Shown: positions 23,961 to 36,331, numbered from the stretch's first letter. The stretch is DNA of 64,000 bases from Labia minor (GCA_963082975.1 OY720344.1:83130053-83194052), one strand, 5' to 3'. Made by a program: numbers and translations. Notes: a model not told the origin generated them from the sequence alone.

Positions 23961-24214
23961 ATATGTATATACTTTACTTTAACAATATGAGTGGAAAAAA
24001 GGATTTATCAAACCACTCAAAATTCCTTCCTTATTCCCTCAATGATCGTTACCAACTTGGATTTATTTATAATAAAATTTTTATTATGAAAAAAGAATAA
24101 GGAAATCTTTAAAACAAAATATTTTTTATATTATTACTTTGATAAAATAAATAATATAAAATATATATTTAGTTTATTGTATCTCTCTCTCTCTCTCTAA
24201 TTTATATATATATA

Positions 24215-24500
24215 ATTATATTTTTCAACATAATCTCCTTTTAAGTTCAATGCACTTTGTTTCATAGACATTATGCCATCACGAAATTGCGTTTCTGCTA
24301 GTCTTTTTAAAGTAGCCATCAACTTTTGCTTTTATTTTTTTCTTTAGTGGAAAAATAATAATATTTCCGATGTATAGTAGTGAATCCAAGTTTCATCAAC
24401 ATTGGGTATATTTTTTAAAACAGTCTGTGGAGTTTTTTGATTCAATTACATATTCTGAGCACTTCTGAAAGCTTTTTCTTAAATCGATAGTTAGAATATA
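24215..24500 (-). pseudogene. Old mariner fragment
   Basis: TTTTTCAACATAATCTCCTT, followed by AAGTTCAATGCACTTTGT, aligns with the transposase tail at 14795-14830 (TTTTTCAACGTAGTCTCCTT). Further pieces, including TTTCATCAACATTGG and GAGCACTTCTGAAAG, are of mariner type. No intact frame or terminal repeats remain. Confidence 0.45.
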
Positions 24501-24629
24501 ATGTTCTCTCATTAGATTATTTTTTATTTTTTATTTTTTACTAGAACTAGAGTTGGTTTATGAGATTCATTTCGGGAGCATTTAAAATGGCTCTTGTATA
24601 TATATATTTTTATTATTATATTATTATTA

Positions 24630-24995
24630 TTATTATGTTATTATACTAGCAAAAATTGTAAATAAATAATTGCATATTTTTGAGATATTAAACCGCTCTA
24701 AGGATTTTTTTTTAAATTCACACCATAGATAATGTTTATAAAGAAAAATCGATCTGTATTGGTTTCAGCCTCACGAAAAAACTTTATTAGTATTTTTTAA
24801 TTTTCTTTAATTTAAAATAGTAGATATAAATGACGTCACGAACTACATCATCTATATTGAAATTTGCCTTCCGTCATATAATTGATATTGTATTAATAAT
24901 ATTTTTATATTTAAAATATTTTAAAGTTTTTAATTTAATTTCTAAATGAAATTAAAAATATTTATTTTAATAATATTTTAGAATAAAATTACGAA
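24630..24995 (+). mobile_element. Family C repeat, 3'-truncated
   Basis: Begins TTATTATACTAGCAAAAATT and carries the GAGATATTAAACC, CGATCTGTATTGGTTTCAGC and ATGACGTCACGAAC segments. It fades out in the AT-rich middle without the terminal hairpin. Confidence 0.65.
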
Positions 24996-26327
24996 ATTAT
25001 TTTCCCACCCAAAAAAAAAAAAATATTCATGAAGTCAGCAACATATAATACATATGAACAATTATAAAGGAAGAAACTTTTTAAAAATAATTTTTTCCTT
25101 TAATTGATATTCATTTAAATTCATTTCATACTACATAAATAGTATTTATTAACTCTTTTCATTAGTGGAGTAATTACAATATGTAATATGTTATATAAAT
25201 ATTATACCTGTCTTTAATCCAGAATAATATACTATTTATATTGGACAAATATTCAAGTTTTCCATTAAATGCATAATGAAACGGTAAAAATCAGCAGAAC
25301 TAAATTATTAGTAAATATTTTTTTTTAGATTTATATATATTTTTTTAGATTAATATATATATAAAATTATTCAAACGCTTATTTGGTACATATCTATTTA
25401 TCTTTACAAGTTTATTGTAGTAGAAAAATTTAATTATTATACACTTTCATAATTTCTTTTGTTATGATTAATAACTATTTCTTTTTTATTGAAAATTTTA
25501 GCAATTTACTTATTAATTAATTTTAAACTATACAATATTTTGAATTGTTTTATTTGATTCATTAAAAGAAAATTTAATAGCTGAGATTAAGAAACCCAAC
25601 AAACTTTAAACATTTAAGCTTTTTATGATCTCATTTAAGCAGTTTAGATTTTAAACCTAATTGATTAAAGTAAATTCATATAACTACATATATATATGTT
25701 CTCGAATCCCCCCTCCATACACTGTTAATGTTAAAGAAATCCTGGATATCTGAGGTCCACCACAACTACCAGAAATAAAATTAAAAAAATATATTCATTA
25801 TAAAAATTACTTATCATTTTATCATTGCATCGTTAAAAAAAAGGATTTCTTTGACTAAATGTATTCATTTTTATATGAAAGGTAGATTTTATTAATCTCA
25901 TTAATTTTTAACTAGTAATTAACTGTTATATTAATAATTATTAAAATAGAATAATTTTTGTTTAAACTTTATTTTTTCAATATTTTAAAACATTTTTAAT
26001 TCAATCCATTGGGATAAAATGCAAAATGGAAATTCAATAAAAAAAATTTTAGTTTTAAAAATATTTCAATAAATAATCATTGTTTCTATCTATTTTTCTA
26101 TCCGTGAGTTTTTCAAACAAAAATGTTGGTTCCTATTAGAACAAAATCTATATTAGCTTTAAACAACTTTTTATTATGTTTTTTATAATCTAATTTAAGG
26201 GATCAATAATTATAATGTTGATAGAACATGGAGTAACTAGTTTTAGATAATTTTGAACGCGATTCATATTATTATTATTATTATTATTCCTATGTATATT
26301 ATTTAAATATTATGTTAATATAGTTAG
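24996..26327. other. AT-rich stretch
   Basis: An (ATT)n run lies at about 26266-26288. No gene supported. The GC-richer patch at 25705-25770 has no open frame of note. Confidence 0.5.
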
Positions 26328-26475
26328 ACTTTATCTCTGGTGCCAATCACCGTTGACGGATTGCAAGGCGAAGTGTCCCAATGTTACTAACTACAATCTT
26401 CAATTTTCAATTATTAATAAAGAAATCAAATACAACTTAAATATTCACTTTTATTCTAATAATTATCAATTCTAG
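26328..26475 (+). CDS. Candidate terminal exon of a cysteine-rich secreted protein (exon C)
   Basis: After an acceptor ATATAGTTAG the frame begins with one base, which completes exon B's phase-2 codon as Arg. It reads LYLWCQSPLTDCKAKCPNVT and stays open to a TAG at 26473. It has three cysteines and an N-V-T sequon, and the first 65 bases are markedly GC-elevated. The C-terminal half (…QFSIINKEIKYNLNIHF…) is AT-driven and may not be coding; the true donor could lie earlier. Phase agreement with exon B supports, but does not prove, one gene. The polypyrimidine tract is weak. Confidence 0.3.
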
Positions 26476-26502
26476 GATAGTTAATTATTTATTTGTTATA
26501 TT

Positions 26503-26621
26503 TACTATCATCCCAGGGATAGTATTGCGATCACGAAAATTTTCGATGTCGAGATTTTGATGTTTTTATACGTTTTGAAGGTCCCTGAGTCATTTTCACT
26601 AAAGTTGAGAAAAATCCAGGT

Positions 26622-26675
<54 letters not shown>

Positions 26676-26850
26676 CAAGATTACGCAAAAATGGTTTGAG
26701 CTAGAATAATGAAATTTGGTATTCAGCTTTTGAGAAATGTAGCTCATTCGGAAGAGGACCATTACCTACCACGTTTTCATTTTTTAATTAATTAAGTTTT
26801 ATTTAAATATAGAATATGTTAATTAAAATCCAATTCTAAATTGCATTAAA
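26503..26850 (+). mobile_element. Family A repeat with internal deletion
   Basis: The 5' end (TTTACTATCATCCCAGGGATAG) is diverged. The GCGATCACGAAAATTTTCG block is intact, and a long (GT)n tract of about 25 units occupies 26621-26671. The central block between TACCACGTTTTCATTTTT and the AT-rich tail is deleted, and the terminal hairpin is lost. The 84-codon - frame with a His-Thr run is translation of the microsatellite. Confidence 0.75.
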
Positions 26851-26879
26851 TAATTGAATGCGATTAGATCATTACAGAA

Positions 26880-27240
26880 CACATATTTTTTCAAGAATCA
26901 GCAATGATGGAATACTTAAGGTAGTAGAGAATTGATAAGTGAGAGATCCGACGGATTTTTTAAGAATTTTTATAGCTTGCTTCCATGCATCATGCTCTTA
27001 TCTTACTAATAAATAGAGCAAAGAATTATAGACATAAATGACGAATGTGGGTGGGACAACAAATTCCTTACCATTATTAAGGGATGGATGGGTTGCATGA
27101 ATTGCATGCCAGGCTTTTGTAAATCTTTGAATTAGTGATAAATGAGAAAATTATCCAGCAAATTTGGAATAGCATGACGGAATGTGTTAGTAGCTTTTTG
27201 AGACCAGGACTTTTTAAATGGAGCCTTGTGTAGTAATTTG
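26880..27240 (-). pseudogene. Decayed coding remnant, unidentified
   Basis: On the - strand several frames carry protein-like text interrupted by stops and shifts: APFKKSWSQKATNTFRHAIP near 27225, then KAWHAIHATHPSLNNGKEFV near 27110, and EHDAWKQAIKILKKSVGSLT near 26990. GC content is above background. The broken frames point to an old transposon or host pseudogene. I do not recognise the family. Confidence 0.3.
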
Positions 27241-27943
27241 ATTTTCAGATTGTCTCGATTATTATGATTTTATTTGAAAATTTAAAAAATCAAAGAATAC
27301 TCAGAATATTTCTAGAAATTTATAAATTTCTTAAAGGTGATTAGGGGTTAGGAGAAAGAGATAGAGGCCTATGAAATATTTTCTAGTAGTTATTAATAAT
27401 AAAATATATAATTGACGATTTGTATAGTACCTTATCTTTAATTTACTTATAAAGTTATTATTAATATTTTTAATATTTTCTTTTTCTTTAAAAATTTTTA
27501 AATATATTCACATAAACTTTTTTTCAATTATTTTTTTACTTTTTAGATTTAAATAACCGTTTGTTTGTAAAAATGTTAAACTAAAATTTATATTTCAAAA
27601 CATAAAATATTGATCAAGGTACAATAACATTTTTCATTTTATTATTAAAAGCAATTTTTCACCCATATGAATCTGTCAAAATACATTACCTTTGATCTAT
27701 TAACTTTTGTTGACTGAAATTTAATTTACGTTAAATGGTTTAATCAATGAAAATATGACAAATATTGATAGAAAAACAATAAACACAATAGAAATCAGAT
27801 CATTCACACTTTTATATTATTTTTTTTTTATAAATTACAAAGCTAGCTAAATCATTTTAATTTTAAAATTAATATATTCAAAGTGGAAATAAATCATTTG
27901 GAAATTATTGAATGAAATAAAATAATGTTAATTAGATTGCTAC
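27241..27943. other. AT-rich stretch
   Basis: Nothing recognised. Confidence 0.5.
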
Positions 27944-28040
27944 TAGAGGGTTATTCCCGGGAATTCCCGGAAAAATCCTATAATTTTTATTTCCCGTTTC
28001 CCGGGAAAAACGAAACGTTTCCCTTTAATTTTTCTATTTT
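27944..28040. mobile_element. hAT-like terminus fragment
   Basis: CTAGAGGGTTATTCCCGGGA, followed by ATTCCCGG and TTTCCCGGGAAAAACG, resembles the CCCGGGAAT-rich ends of some hAT elements. No opposite end is found, so this is a fragment. Confidence 0.35.
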
Positions 28041-28470
28041 TTGAGCTTTTTTACACTGAACTTTGGCAGACGGCGGTTGTATTTAACTTATATATATATA
28101 TAGTTATATGTCTGCACGTGTAATAGAAATTGGCATAACTTATAACTGTTAATCAATCTTTAGACTTAAAATTCGATTTCATTTCACAAGCTTGGGTCTG
28201 TTTTAATTGCCATACCTGACCCCTTGGTAAAGCTCTATACAAAATGCCTCTTGAACAGGTAACAATAATAAAATACACTATTGCACTTGACCATTTGGAA
28301 AGAGAGTAATTCTCCTCACACCCTTGAAATTAACTTCTTCACAATCCCCTTAGCCTAAATTAATATAAATAAGCTGTCGTTGAGAGCGAGTAAGGTAAAG
28401 ACATAATTATATTTTTTCATAAATAAATAAATATTATTATTTATTTATCCAAGAAAAATAAATAAAAATA

Positions 28471-28781
28471 AATGATAAGTCAAATGAAAGAGCAACTCAA
28501 ACAGTTTCCCACCCCTCATTGACATAAAGCAATACGAGATTGGTTAAACGCCAGTGTACCCGATCGCTTGATTGGCCGTAAAGGGCCTAACGACAAAGGA
28601 TGGCCTCTACTTTGACCCGATCTGACGCCATGTGATTTCTACCTTTGGGGCTTCAATAAGACCTCGATTATAGACTTGATATGTGGCGTGTGACAAATGG
28701 TGCTCACATTGAAAACTTATCAGGTTCTTAGTAAAACTGTGTTTTAGTTGTTCTCTTTCATTTGATATATGATTTATCATT
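28471..28781 (+). pseudogene. DDE transposon remnant (WGF-type transposase C-terminus)
   Basis: Bounded by inverted ends (AATGATAA … TCAAATGAAAGAG and its complement at 28755-28781). The + strand reads, with shifts, SVPDRLIGRKGPNDKGWP, PDLTPCDFYLWGF and WRVTNGAHIENL. These are the third catalytic aspartate block and C-terminal tail of a Tc1/mariner-superfamily transposase common in insects. Most of the gene is deleted. Confidence 0.75.
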
Positions 28782-28906
28782 ATAAATATACTAAATATTA
28801 TAAAGCGTTAAAACTCTGATATTCATTAAGAGACGCCCCGTACTTACTAGGCCACTTGGTATAACAATATGTGGTATTTTCAAAGGAACTTTTTCGAGGT
28901 TCTATA

Positions 28907-28944
<38 letters not shown>

Positions 28945-29925
28945 CACTTTAATTAAGGTTTAAAACTAGCCTACTGCATATGTTATTAGAAAATAAAATT
29001 ATATAATATTTTAATATGATTGTAATTTGTATAAATAAATTTAAATATACCACATTCTCAGTTGTGATTGAGGAATATTACTTTGTTTTTTTGTGTGTAA
29101 TTTTAAATCTACTCTGTAGCTCAATTTAAAAATAAAGTACAATTTGCTAATTTTCTTTCATAAGTATTTATTTTTAAAAAATTTAAATTAATAATAATAG
29201 TTAGTAGAACAAAAAAGAATTGCATATACAATATCAAGAGGTCGGGGAGGGGCAATTATAAAGTGCCCCAGACGAGCTTAATATAAACCGTCACTGGATA
29301 TAGATATATAAGGAAATACATTTATAAAATTATTGAATATTATTTAATCTAAAGGAATTCGATAGATATAGAAAAATTATAAATAGAATCCGAGATGAGG
29401 AAAAATAGATTAAAAAATATTTAATTCCAATATTCTTAAATATTCTAGAATAATACATTTTTGGTTTTGTTGTTTGTGCTAAAATCGTAATAAACATAAA
29501 AAACTAATTATTATATTAATTTATTAATAATTCAATAAATTCAATATTATTTGCCTCAACCTAAATTCAATATAAGTGTTTTAAATAAATTTGTTAGACA
29601 TTTATAAATATAAATTAATTAACAATTATAATAGACAATAATATTAAAGTATAGAAATTGTCTACCATTTTTGTCAATGTAATGTGAAACATACATCAAA
29701 CAAATTTATATATAGTTATTAATTATTAAATATTTGATTTATTCAAATATATATAATACATATATTTAATATATATGTATACAAAATTTATACATATATA
29801 GGTATATACAATTATTTCAAAAAGTATTGAAATTATTTTTTTATATTAAAGATGGTATCAATAATAAATAAAAAATATGATATAAATATTTATTTTTTTA
29901 TTTATAGAAATGTTATTAAAATAAG
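28782..29925. other. AT-rich stretch with an (AT)n run
   Basis: (AT)n at 28908-28943. GGGGCAATTATAAAGTGCCCC at about 29245 is a small isolated palindrome. No gene. Confidence 0.5.
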
Positions 29926-30530
29926 CTGGAGTGTCTCCACTCGACTATCTCGCAAATTTGAATTGGATTAATTAACACATATATTATATTTAAATTAAAT
30001 TTAATTAATTAAATTATAAATTAACATTAATAAATCATATTTATTAATCTAGCCCGTGTTTGGTTCTTTGTTGATGGCACCACGTCACGTGTAAACGCGT
30101 GATTGCCAGTCAATGTTAAAAAATTAATTCCGATACTTTCAGCGATTCGATCAAGCTGAAATTCTATATATAACAGTTTTATACAATTTTTAATCATTTG
30201 AAAAACTATCAGACATATATCTTTATTATTACGGTTAGTTTAGAGGGAAAAAAATGAAAACGTGGTAGTAATGGTCGTCTTCCGAAAGAGCTATATTTCT
30301 CAAAAGTTGATAGAAAACTATGAATTTTGAATAATGCTGTGTACCAAATTTCATTATTCTAACTCAAACCGTTTTTGCGTAATCTTGTCTACAAACACTC
30401 ATAGAGAGACAGACATTTTTCTCAACCTTAGTGAAAATGACTCAGGGACCTTCAAAACGTATAAAAACAACAAAATCTCAACATCGAAAATTTTCGTGAT
30501 CGTAATACTATCTCTGGCGAGTTAGCAAAA
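29926..30530 (-). mobile_element. Family A repeat, full-length copy
   Basis: In reverse orientation: hairpin CTGGAGTGTCTCCA… at the left, then CTATCTCGC, AT-rich tail, CACGTCACGTG block, and TTTTTGCGTAATCTTGTCTAC. The right end is CTATCTCTGGCGAGTTAGCA. The GT tract is replaced by a short CACTCATAGAGAGACAGAC. The 63-codon + frame at 30334-30525 is repeat-derived. Confidence 0.8.
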
Positions 30531-31171
30531 ATATACAATTTTACCTTTTTCTTATTTTTTTATTAATAATTAAATTGTTTTCATTAATACATTTTTTTAA
30601 AAATTATTTATTAATATCATCTATTTATCTAAAAAAATATATAGCCTTTCTTTAATCCTAAAAATATCTGTTAATAAATGAATTATTTATACATATAGCT
30701 GTATATATATAAGAGAAAAGAGATTAATAGATTCGATTTTATTTAATAATTCTATCATAATGTAATAAAATAAATAAACCTATATTGAATAGTTTTAATG
30801 GTTTAGAAATATACTAATAAAAGTTAGTTATTATGTTAAAGAAAAGGTGGGGAACGCAGAGTTTCAACTTGTTGAATATTGTCTGATGTTAATATAATAA
30901 GGGCAGGTAGACAAAGGAGTGGCCATGTCAGATAATTTCGCGTATACTATTCTATGTCAATATATTCATCTTCAACTTTATGAGCATTCTATTCATTTCA
31001 CCTGTCAATATTTATATTTATATACACTTACATTTTGGTGACAGATCAATACATCGTCATATAATAAATAACATTAGAATATGAAAAAATAAATGTTATT
31101 ATTCTATATACAATATAATAAAAAAGATTATAGATTATAAATTATAATATTTATCAAAATTCAAATGTATA
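30531..31171. other. AT-rich stretch
   Basis: GC-elevated patch at 30845-30950 without a supported frame; otherwise A/T sequence. Confidence 0.45.
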
Positions 31172-31558
31172 TCTTATCTTATTATACTAGCAAATATTTG
31201 TATTTTTGAAATTTTAAAATATTTTTTGAAATTCACACCTTAGATAATTTTTATAAATAAAAATCGATCTGTATTGGTTTCAGCCTCGGGAAAAATCATC
31301 TTTATATTTTTTTCTTAATTTAAAATAGGAAATTTAAATGACATCAGCAACAACGTCAGATTCTTCCTTAAATACAAAATATTATAAATATAAATAGAAT
31401 CAAATTACGAAATATATATTATGTTATATCCACAGGCCATACTTTTCCATTTATGTTCTTTTAAATTATAAGAATGGCAGTTAGGTGAACCAGTCAAACC
31501 TGATAATAATGAATAATGTTTTTTAATAACCAAGCGGCGGCTTGGTGAACCACGTACC
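31172..31558 (+). mobile_element. Family C repeat, short copy
   Basis: 5' end TCTTATTATACTAGCAAAT and the conserved CGATCTGTATTGGTTTCAGC. The 3' end has a perfect 6-bp hairpin (CCAAGC ggcg GCTTGG) followed by TGAACCACGTACC. Compared with the copy at 22839, both arms of the hairpin differ in a compensating way. Confidence 0.75.
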
Positions 31559-32844
31559 TTTATTTTATTGTTCAACTATATATTTTTATTTATCGACTAT
31601 TCCCTAATATATATTAATCTTTTTCGACTCAAAAGCAGGAATTATAATTATACTTATCCAATAATAATTCTATAAATGATTTAATTTCATATATAATATA
31701 TTTATAAGAAAAATAATACATTAATAAAGATAATTACTATTTGTTAAATTAAAAAGTTTCAAATTGAAACATGTTCATTTAAAGTAAAAAAATCATAAAA
31801 GGTTAAATAACAGTAAAAAAATACAATTAAACCCAGTATAGACTATAAATAAACGTAAATGTTTATTTTTACCTCTGAAATTATCAATTCAATTATTTTA
31901 ATTCAATTGAACATATTAACAATTTACCTTTTAATACCTTTTCAATAATAATCATTTTAATTAATTCATAAATTGATTTTTTATTATGGAGAAGTAGATT
32001 GGAAGGGGGTATTATAAATTGTATAAATAAATTCAGATAAATAAAAATCCATTGTAATTTTTAATAAAAATTCCGTTTTTTTTTTAATTTACAAATTTAC
32101 AATTAAATTTATTGATAATTTATAATCTGTTAAAATGGCGTTTATGATGGAAACCTGTTGAAGCATTTCCTAAGTTGCGGTTTAGGGTTTGATATCACGA
32201 TACTTATTTATTAAAAGTCGGCCAAGTCTCGTAAAATAAAATTTTTTGATTTCTATTTCTTTATTTTATTTTCATAAATTCTTTGATTTTTATTAGATAA
32301 CCCATTTTTTTCTTTATAATAATAATAATACATAGTATTAAATGAAGTTAAAAATTCAGTATTTGAAATTTTACATAAAAACAAATAATATAGAAAAAAT
32401 GTTATAATTAATTCCTAAATAAAACTGGTAAACTCTATAATATATATATATATATAGAGTCTATATGATATTAAAATTTATTTGAAAATCAAATAAAAAA
32501 ATTGTATGTAGTGTAAATTTGATCCGAAAGTTTTTAAGCCAACATTACACCATCTGCAGCCATTGCAAAACACATTTATATCCTGCTAAATATCTTATAA
32601 AATATAGAGAATTTTTCCTCCTCTATAAAATTAAAATTAATTAATTAAATTTAATCAATGAATTAATATATATAAAATAAAACTATAATAACTTCAAGTT
32701 TCTGTCATCCACTGAATGTTAAAAACAAAATCAATTTTAACTTGATTGGATGAATAAAAAGTATTTTTTTACCAATTGAAAAGTTTTATAAGAGAAATAT
32801 ATAAATGTACAATAAATTGGGAGATATTCTTATTTTCACTACTA
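31559..32844. other. AT-rich stretch
   Basis: Nothing recognised apart from a T10 run near 32076 and (TA)n near 32441. Confidence 0.5.
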
Positions 32845-33180
32845 GAGGGCTCCACTAATTTTGGGTTTTTATAAGTTCGGTTTGGGTTTAAGAGAGAAGA
32901 TTATATATAAAAAATTAATTAATTAAATAATTTTTCTATACTCAAATCGAACCGAAAAAAACGAAAATTAGGATGTAAGTGAATAATTAGTGAATTAGTT
33001 AATAAAACATTGCTTAAGGACATCATATTTTGAGGTTCATAATAAGCTAATCTTGCAAATTTTAATCCTTTTTATCTCTTAAATTAGAAGCGATACGCAA
33101 AAATTGCATAAGAAAAGTTTAATTGGAATTAAAAAAAGAAGCCACTGGTAACGTTTTATTCAAATCCATATCAAATTCAA
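32845..33180. mobile_element. Family D foldback repeat, partial copy
   Basis: The palindromic core (CCACTAATTTTGGGTTTTTA … inverted AAAAACGAAAATTAGG) is followed by a right arm (CTTAAATTAGAAGCGATACG … AGAAGCCACTGG…ATTCAAATCC). The terminal GGTAATTG motifs are not preserved. Confidence 0.6.
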
Positions 33181-34500
33181 ATATAAATATGATCTTTTTT
33201 TTATATTTTATACATACAATATTACATTTTACATAAAGAAACATGTTGGAAATAAAATAAAAACTGTATTTTTTTTATTTATCTCGTATAATATTTTAAT
33301 TGATTCGGAATGGTGTAACCAATAATTAAATTAAAAATATCAATTAAAATATTAAAAGCAATTAAACTCATTTTTGATAAACATTTTTAATGTGCAATTT
33401 ATATTTGATTGATAAAATTGAATATGATTTTAAATATGCATTTCAATCTAAACAGGTAATACTATATTTAAAATTAAATATCATTCCTGATTATGGAAAA
33501 TAAATAAATTAATAATTATTTAACTTGATAAAGAGAGACCATTAATGCTCTCTTTGTCTTCTATTCCATTCTCTATATTGTATTGAAAGTAATTTATTCA
33601 TTCAATCAATTGAAGATATTTAATTTTATAAATTTATAATTAAAATTTTATTTTTAAAAGATTTATTAGTGTTTAAATTATTATCATAAATAAATTAAAA
33701 ACTAACACTTATTTTCACCTCGGTTTGCGTCATTAATTAAAACAGAAAAAGGTGATGCAAAACGAAGCATGTTATTCTATAAATTTGCATATACGTATTC
33801 CTTTAATAATTGGATCCGAAATCAAATTTTTCTTGAAATTAATACAATTTTTATTCATAAATACTTTTTAACTTATAAATAAAACAATATAAATTACATT
33901 TTAAAGCAACATAACATCAAAATTTAAAATTTTTTTTACTGACGCAACTTCGAATCGACGCAAAACGAATCTTCGAGGTGTAATATTATAAGAATTCAAC
34001 AACATTTGATGAAAATAGTCAAAATTTATTTTATGAAATATCAACAATTATTATTTTTTATGCTATTGAAAAGATGAAACTATAATATATACATGTATAT
34101 TTTTTAAATTAAATATAAATCAAAACAACACGCTCTTATTCTATTTTAAAATTCAATTTATATTTTATAAAGAGAAAGGGAGGATCTTTGAAAATAACTT
34201 TTCATTAAAAGAAGAAAAATTCTATATAAATTTGCTATTATAAATAAAAATTATTAAAATTTTTTTTTTTTATAATTTATCTTATTAATCTTCCATTTTA
34301 AAAGTATATTTTTTTTCTTATAAATTCACATCCTGAAAATATACGATAAGACTATTACATTATCGTGTATTTTATTATTTATTGATTTTTTTTCTTATTC
34401 AAACACAAAACAAATATAATAAAATAACTCATCCCTCAGTGATTAATAGATGTATAAAAAACTGATAAAAACTAAAAGTATATTATTTAAGTACTAAGGT
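33181..34500. other. AT-rich stretch
   Basis: No gene; two short GC-richer patches (33720-33770 and 33945-33985) share GCATCAC/GACGCAA-like text but no frame. Confidence 0.45.
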
Positions 34501-35229
34501 GAAGGTACCAGTAGTTGACACTATAATGACAAATTTATAAAAACAATTTGTTAGTTTCTATTTTTTATCAGACATCAATTTGAATTTTAGATGATATCAT
34601 TCATTGGCTAATAATGAAGAATTTATCTGCAAGCCAAATCATTTTTTTATTTTTTTATTTTTTATATTTTTTTAACAAATGTCTCTAAAAGCACCAGTAG
34701 TTGACCGCTTAAAATTTGAATCATTCAGTAGTTGGCAGGATCGATATCAGTATTTAACACTAAATTAAAAATTTATTTTTTTATTTTTGTTTATTTATTT
34801 AATAAAAATACAACATAAGTATATTAAATACAACTTAAATGGAAAATTATGTTAACAGATTATACTATCTCAATGAAATAATGGGATGTTTTTCCTTTTT
34901 CTTTCGTTGATTTTAAGCTTTCCCTTGATTTTTTTTTTTAATTTTTCTTCCTGCTTCATTTTTAGTCTAGTAGCAGTTCACCCTTGTTTTATTTTTTAGG
35001 CTCTAAATTTCTTTAGCAACTTAACATTGTAGTATTCCTTCCATTGATAATATTTTTCTAAAAGGGCTAGGTATGTTTGGTTTTGAGGTTTCTGGCTGAG
35101 AATTTATCAGTAGACTATCACTTGGAAATAGTATTGTTATTCTCAGGATTATTAATAATATCAAATGCTGTATAATCCTCATTGTTAACCTGAATTTATG
35201 TTTTTTAATCCTGAGTTCTTCCTCTACAC

Positions 35230-35979
35230 CAGGGATGGGCAAACTTTTTTAGGATGCGGTCTACTTCTATTTTTTTTACAATAAGTCGGTCCACCAGATA
35301 TTTATTAAAATAATAATAATAAACAATGGTATAAATGTACATAGGTAACTAAAAAAATAGAATAAGAAAGGAACTTAGGTATATATTTTCAAACAAAATT
35401 TAAAGATTATAAAAGTATAAAAATATCAAGTTCATAAGAAATATTCTGATTCGAATTATTATTTAAGATAAAGTCATGTGAAATTGTCCGCATTAGAAGA
35501 TTTACACTGCATATCCTCTGCTAATTTAGTAAATCTTGGTGTATAATTACTAACTGCCAGTCTTGTACTGCATTCGAGGTGATTGTCTGTAAGACGGGAG
35601 CGATATTTTGATTTAATTATATTCATCGTAGAAAATGCAGATTCACATAGGTAGGTAGAGCCAAAGAACGATGTTAAATTTAATGCGAGACCTTTTAAAT
35701 TAGGATACTTAACTTCGTCCATTAAATTCCAAAAAATATTTGTAGGATCTGAATTATGTGCTTTTAAAATTATGTCATTTTGAAGAAGAAGAACTTCATC
35801 TTCCTCAATAGTTATAGAAAACAATTCGTTTATATTTTTGGTTATTTCTTCCCCGAGTAATGGAATTTTTTATATGCTAAGGAGTAGTTTAAGTAAAAAA
35901 AGCAATGAGTAAAGGCGATCACTTTAAAATGACTCGGCGGTCCACCAGTCGATCGCGATCGACTTAATGCCCATCTCTG
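35230..35979 (-). mobile_element. hAT element with perfect 8-bp target duplication
   Basis: Termini CAGGGATGGGCAAACTTTTT and (complement) CAGAGATGGGCATTAAG are flanked on both sides by the identical octamer CTCTACAC (35222-35229 and 35980-35987). The 750-bp body retains only the 3' part of the transposase gene, so it is an internally deleted copy. Confidence 0.9.
35474..35824 (-). pseudogene. hAT transposase C-terminal fragment
   Basis: 117 codons with the hAT dimerisation-region signature: YPNLKGLALNLTSFFGSTYL, then CESAFSTMNIIKSKYRSRLT and DNHLECSTRLAVS. Such C-termini occur in Charlie-like and GTF2IRD2-type transposases. The N-terminal BED finger and the catalytic core are absent because the element is deleted. 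The frame itself is intact, suggesting the copy is not very old. Confidence 0.85.
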
Positions 35980-36331
35980 CTCTACACTCTACAGAGTCTA
36001 TTTCAGAAACATTAGGCTGATAATTTAAATTAATCGAATAGTTAATATTTTTCCATATATCATACAGACTTCTGTATGTTTTTCTCAATCATTCCTTTTC
36101 ATTAAAACAGTGACACATTCCTTTGCATTTGAATTTACTTTAAAGTGCAGATTTGTTGCAATTATGTCAACTCTTGGAATCATCTTGTACCAGTAGTTGA
36201 CAATGATGCCAACTACTGGATAATGAAATGGTAATTTAAAAAATAAAGCATTTTTATGTACAGTGTGACAGGACTTATAAAATTTAACTTAATATTATTA
36301 CATCACCGTTTGATGTCAATACTAAAAAAAT

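Larger units (their letters stand above)
34501..36245 (-). pseudogene. Decayed DNA-transposon-like unit bounded by CCAGTAGTTGAC motifs, split by a hAT
   Basis: CCAGTAGTTGAC occurs at about 34509, 34691 and 36191, with related CAGTAGTTGGCAG and CCAACTACTGG nearby. Between them, the - strand carries coding-like pieces: FDIINNPENNN near 35160, and a lysine-rich TRLKMKQEEKLKKKIKGKL near 34960. These pieces are broken by stops. A hAT element at 35230-35979 interrupts the unit. The motif cluster suggests termini of an unidentified transposon; the family is unknown. Confidence 0.3.

Noticed and set aside
26508-26762. 84-codon frame with a long His-Thr repeat
   Set aside because: Translation of the (GT)n microsatellite on the complement, inside a family A copy.
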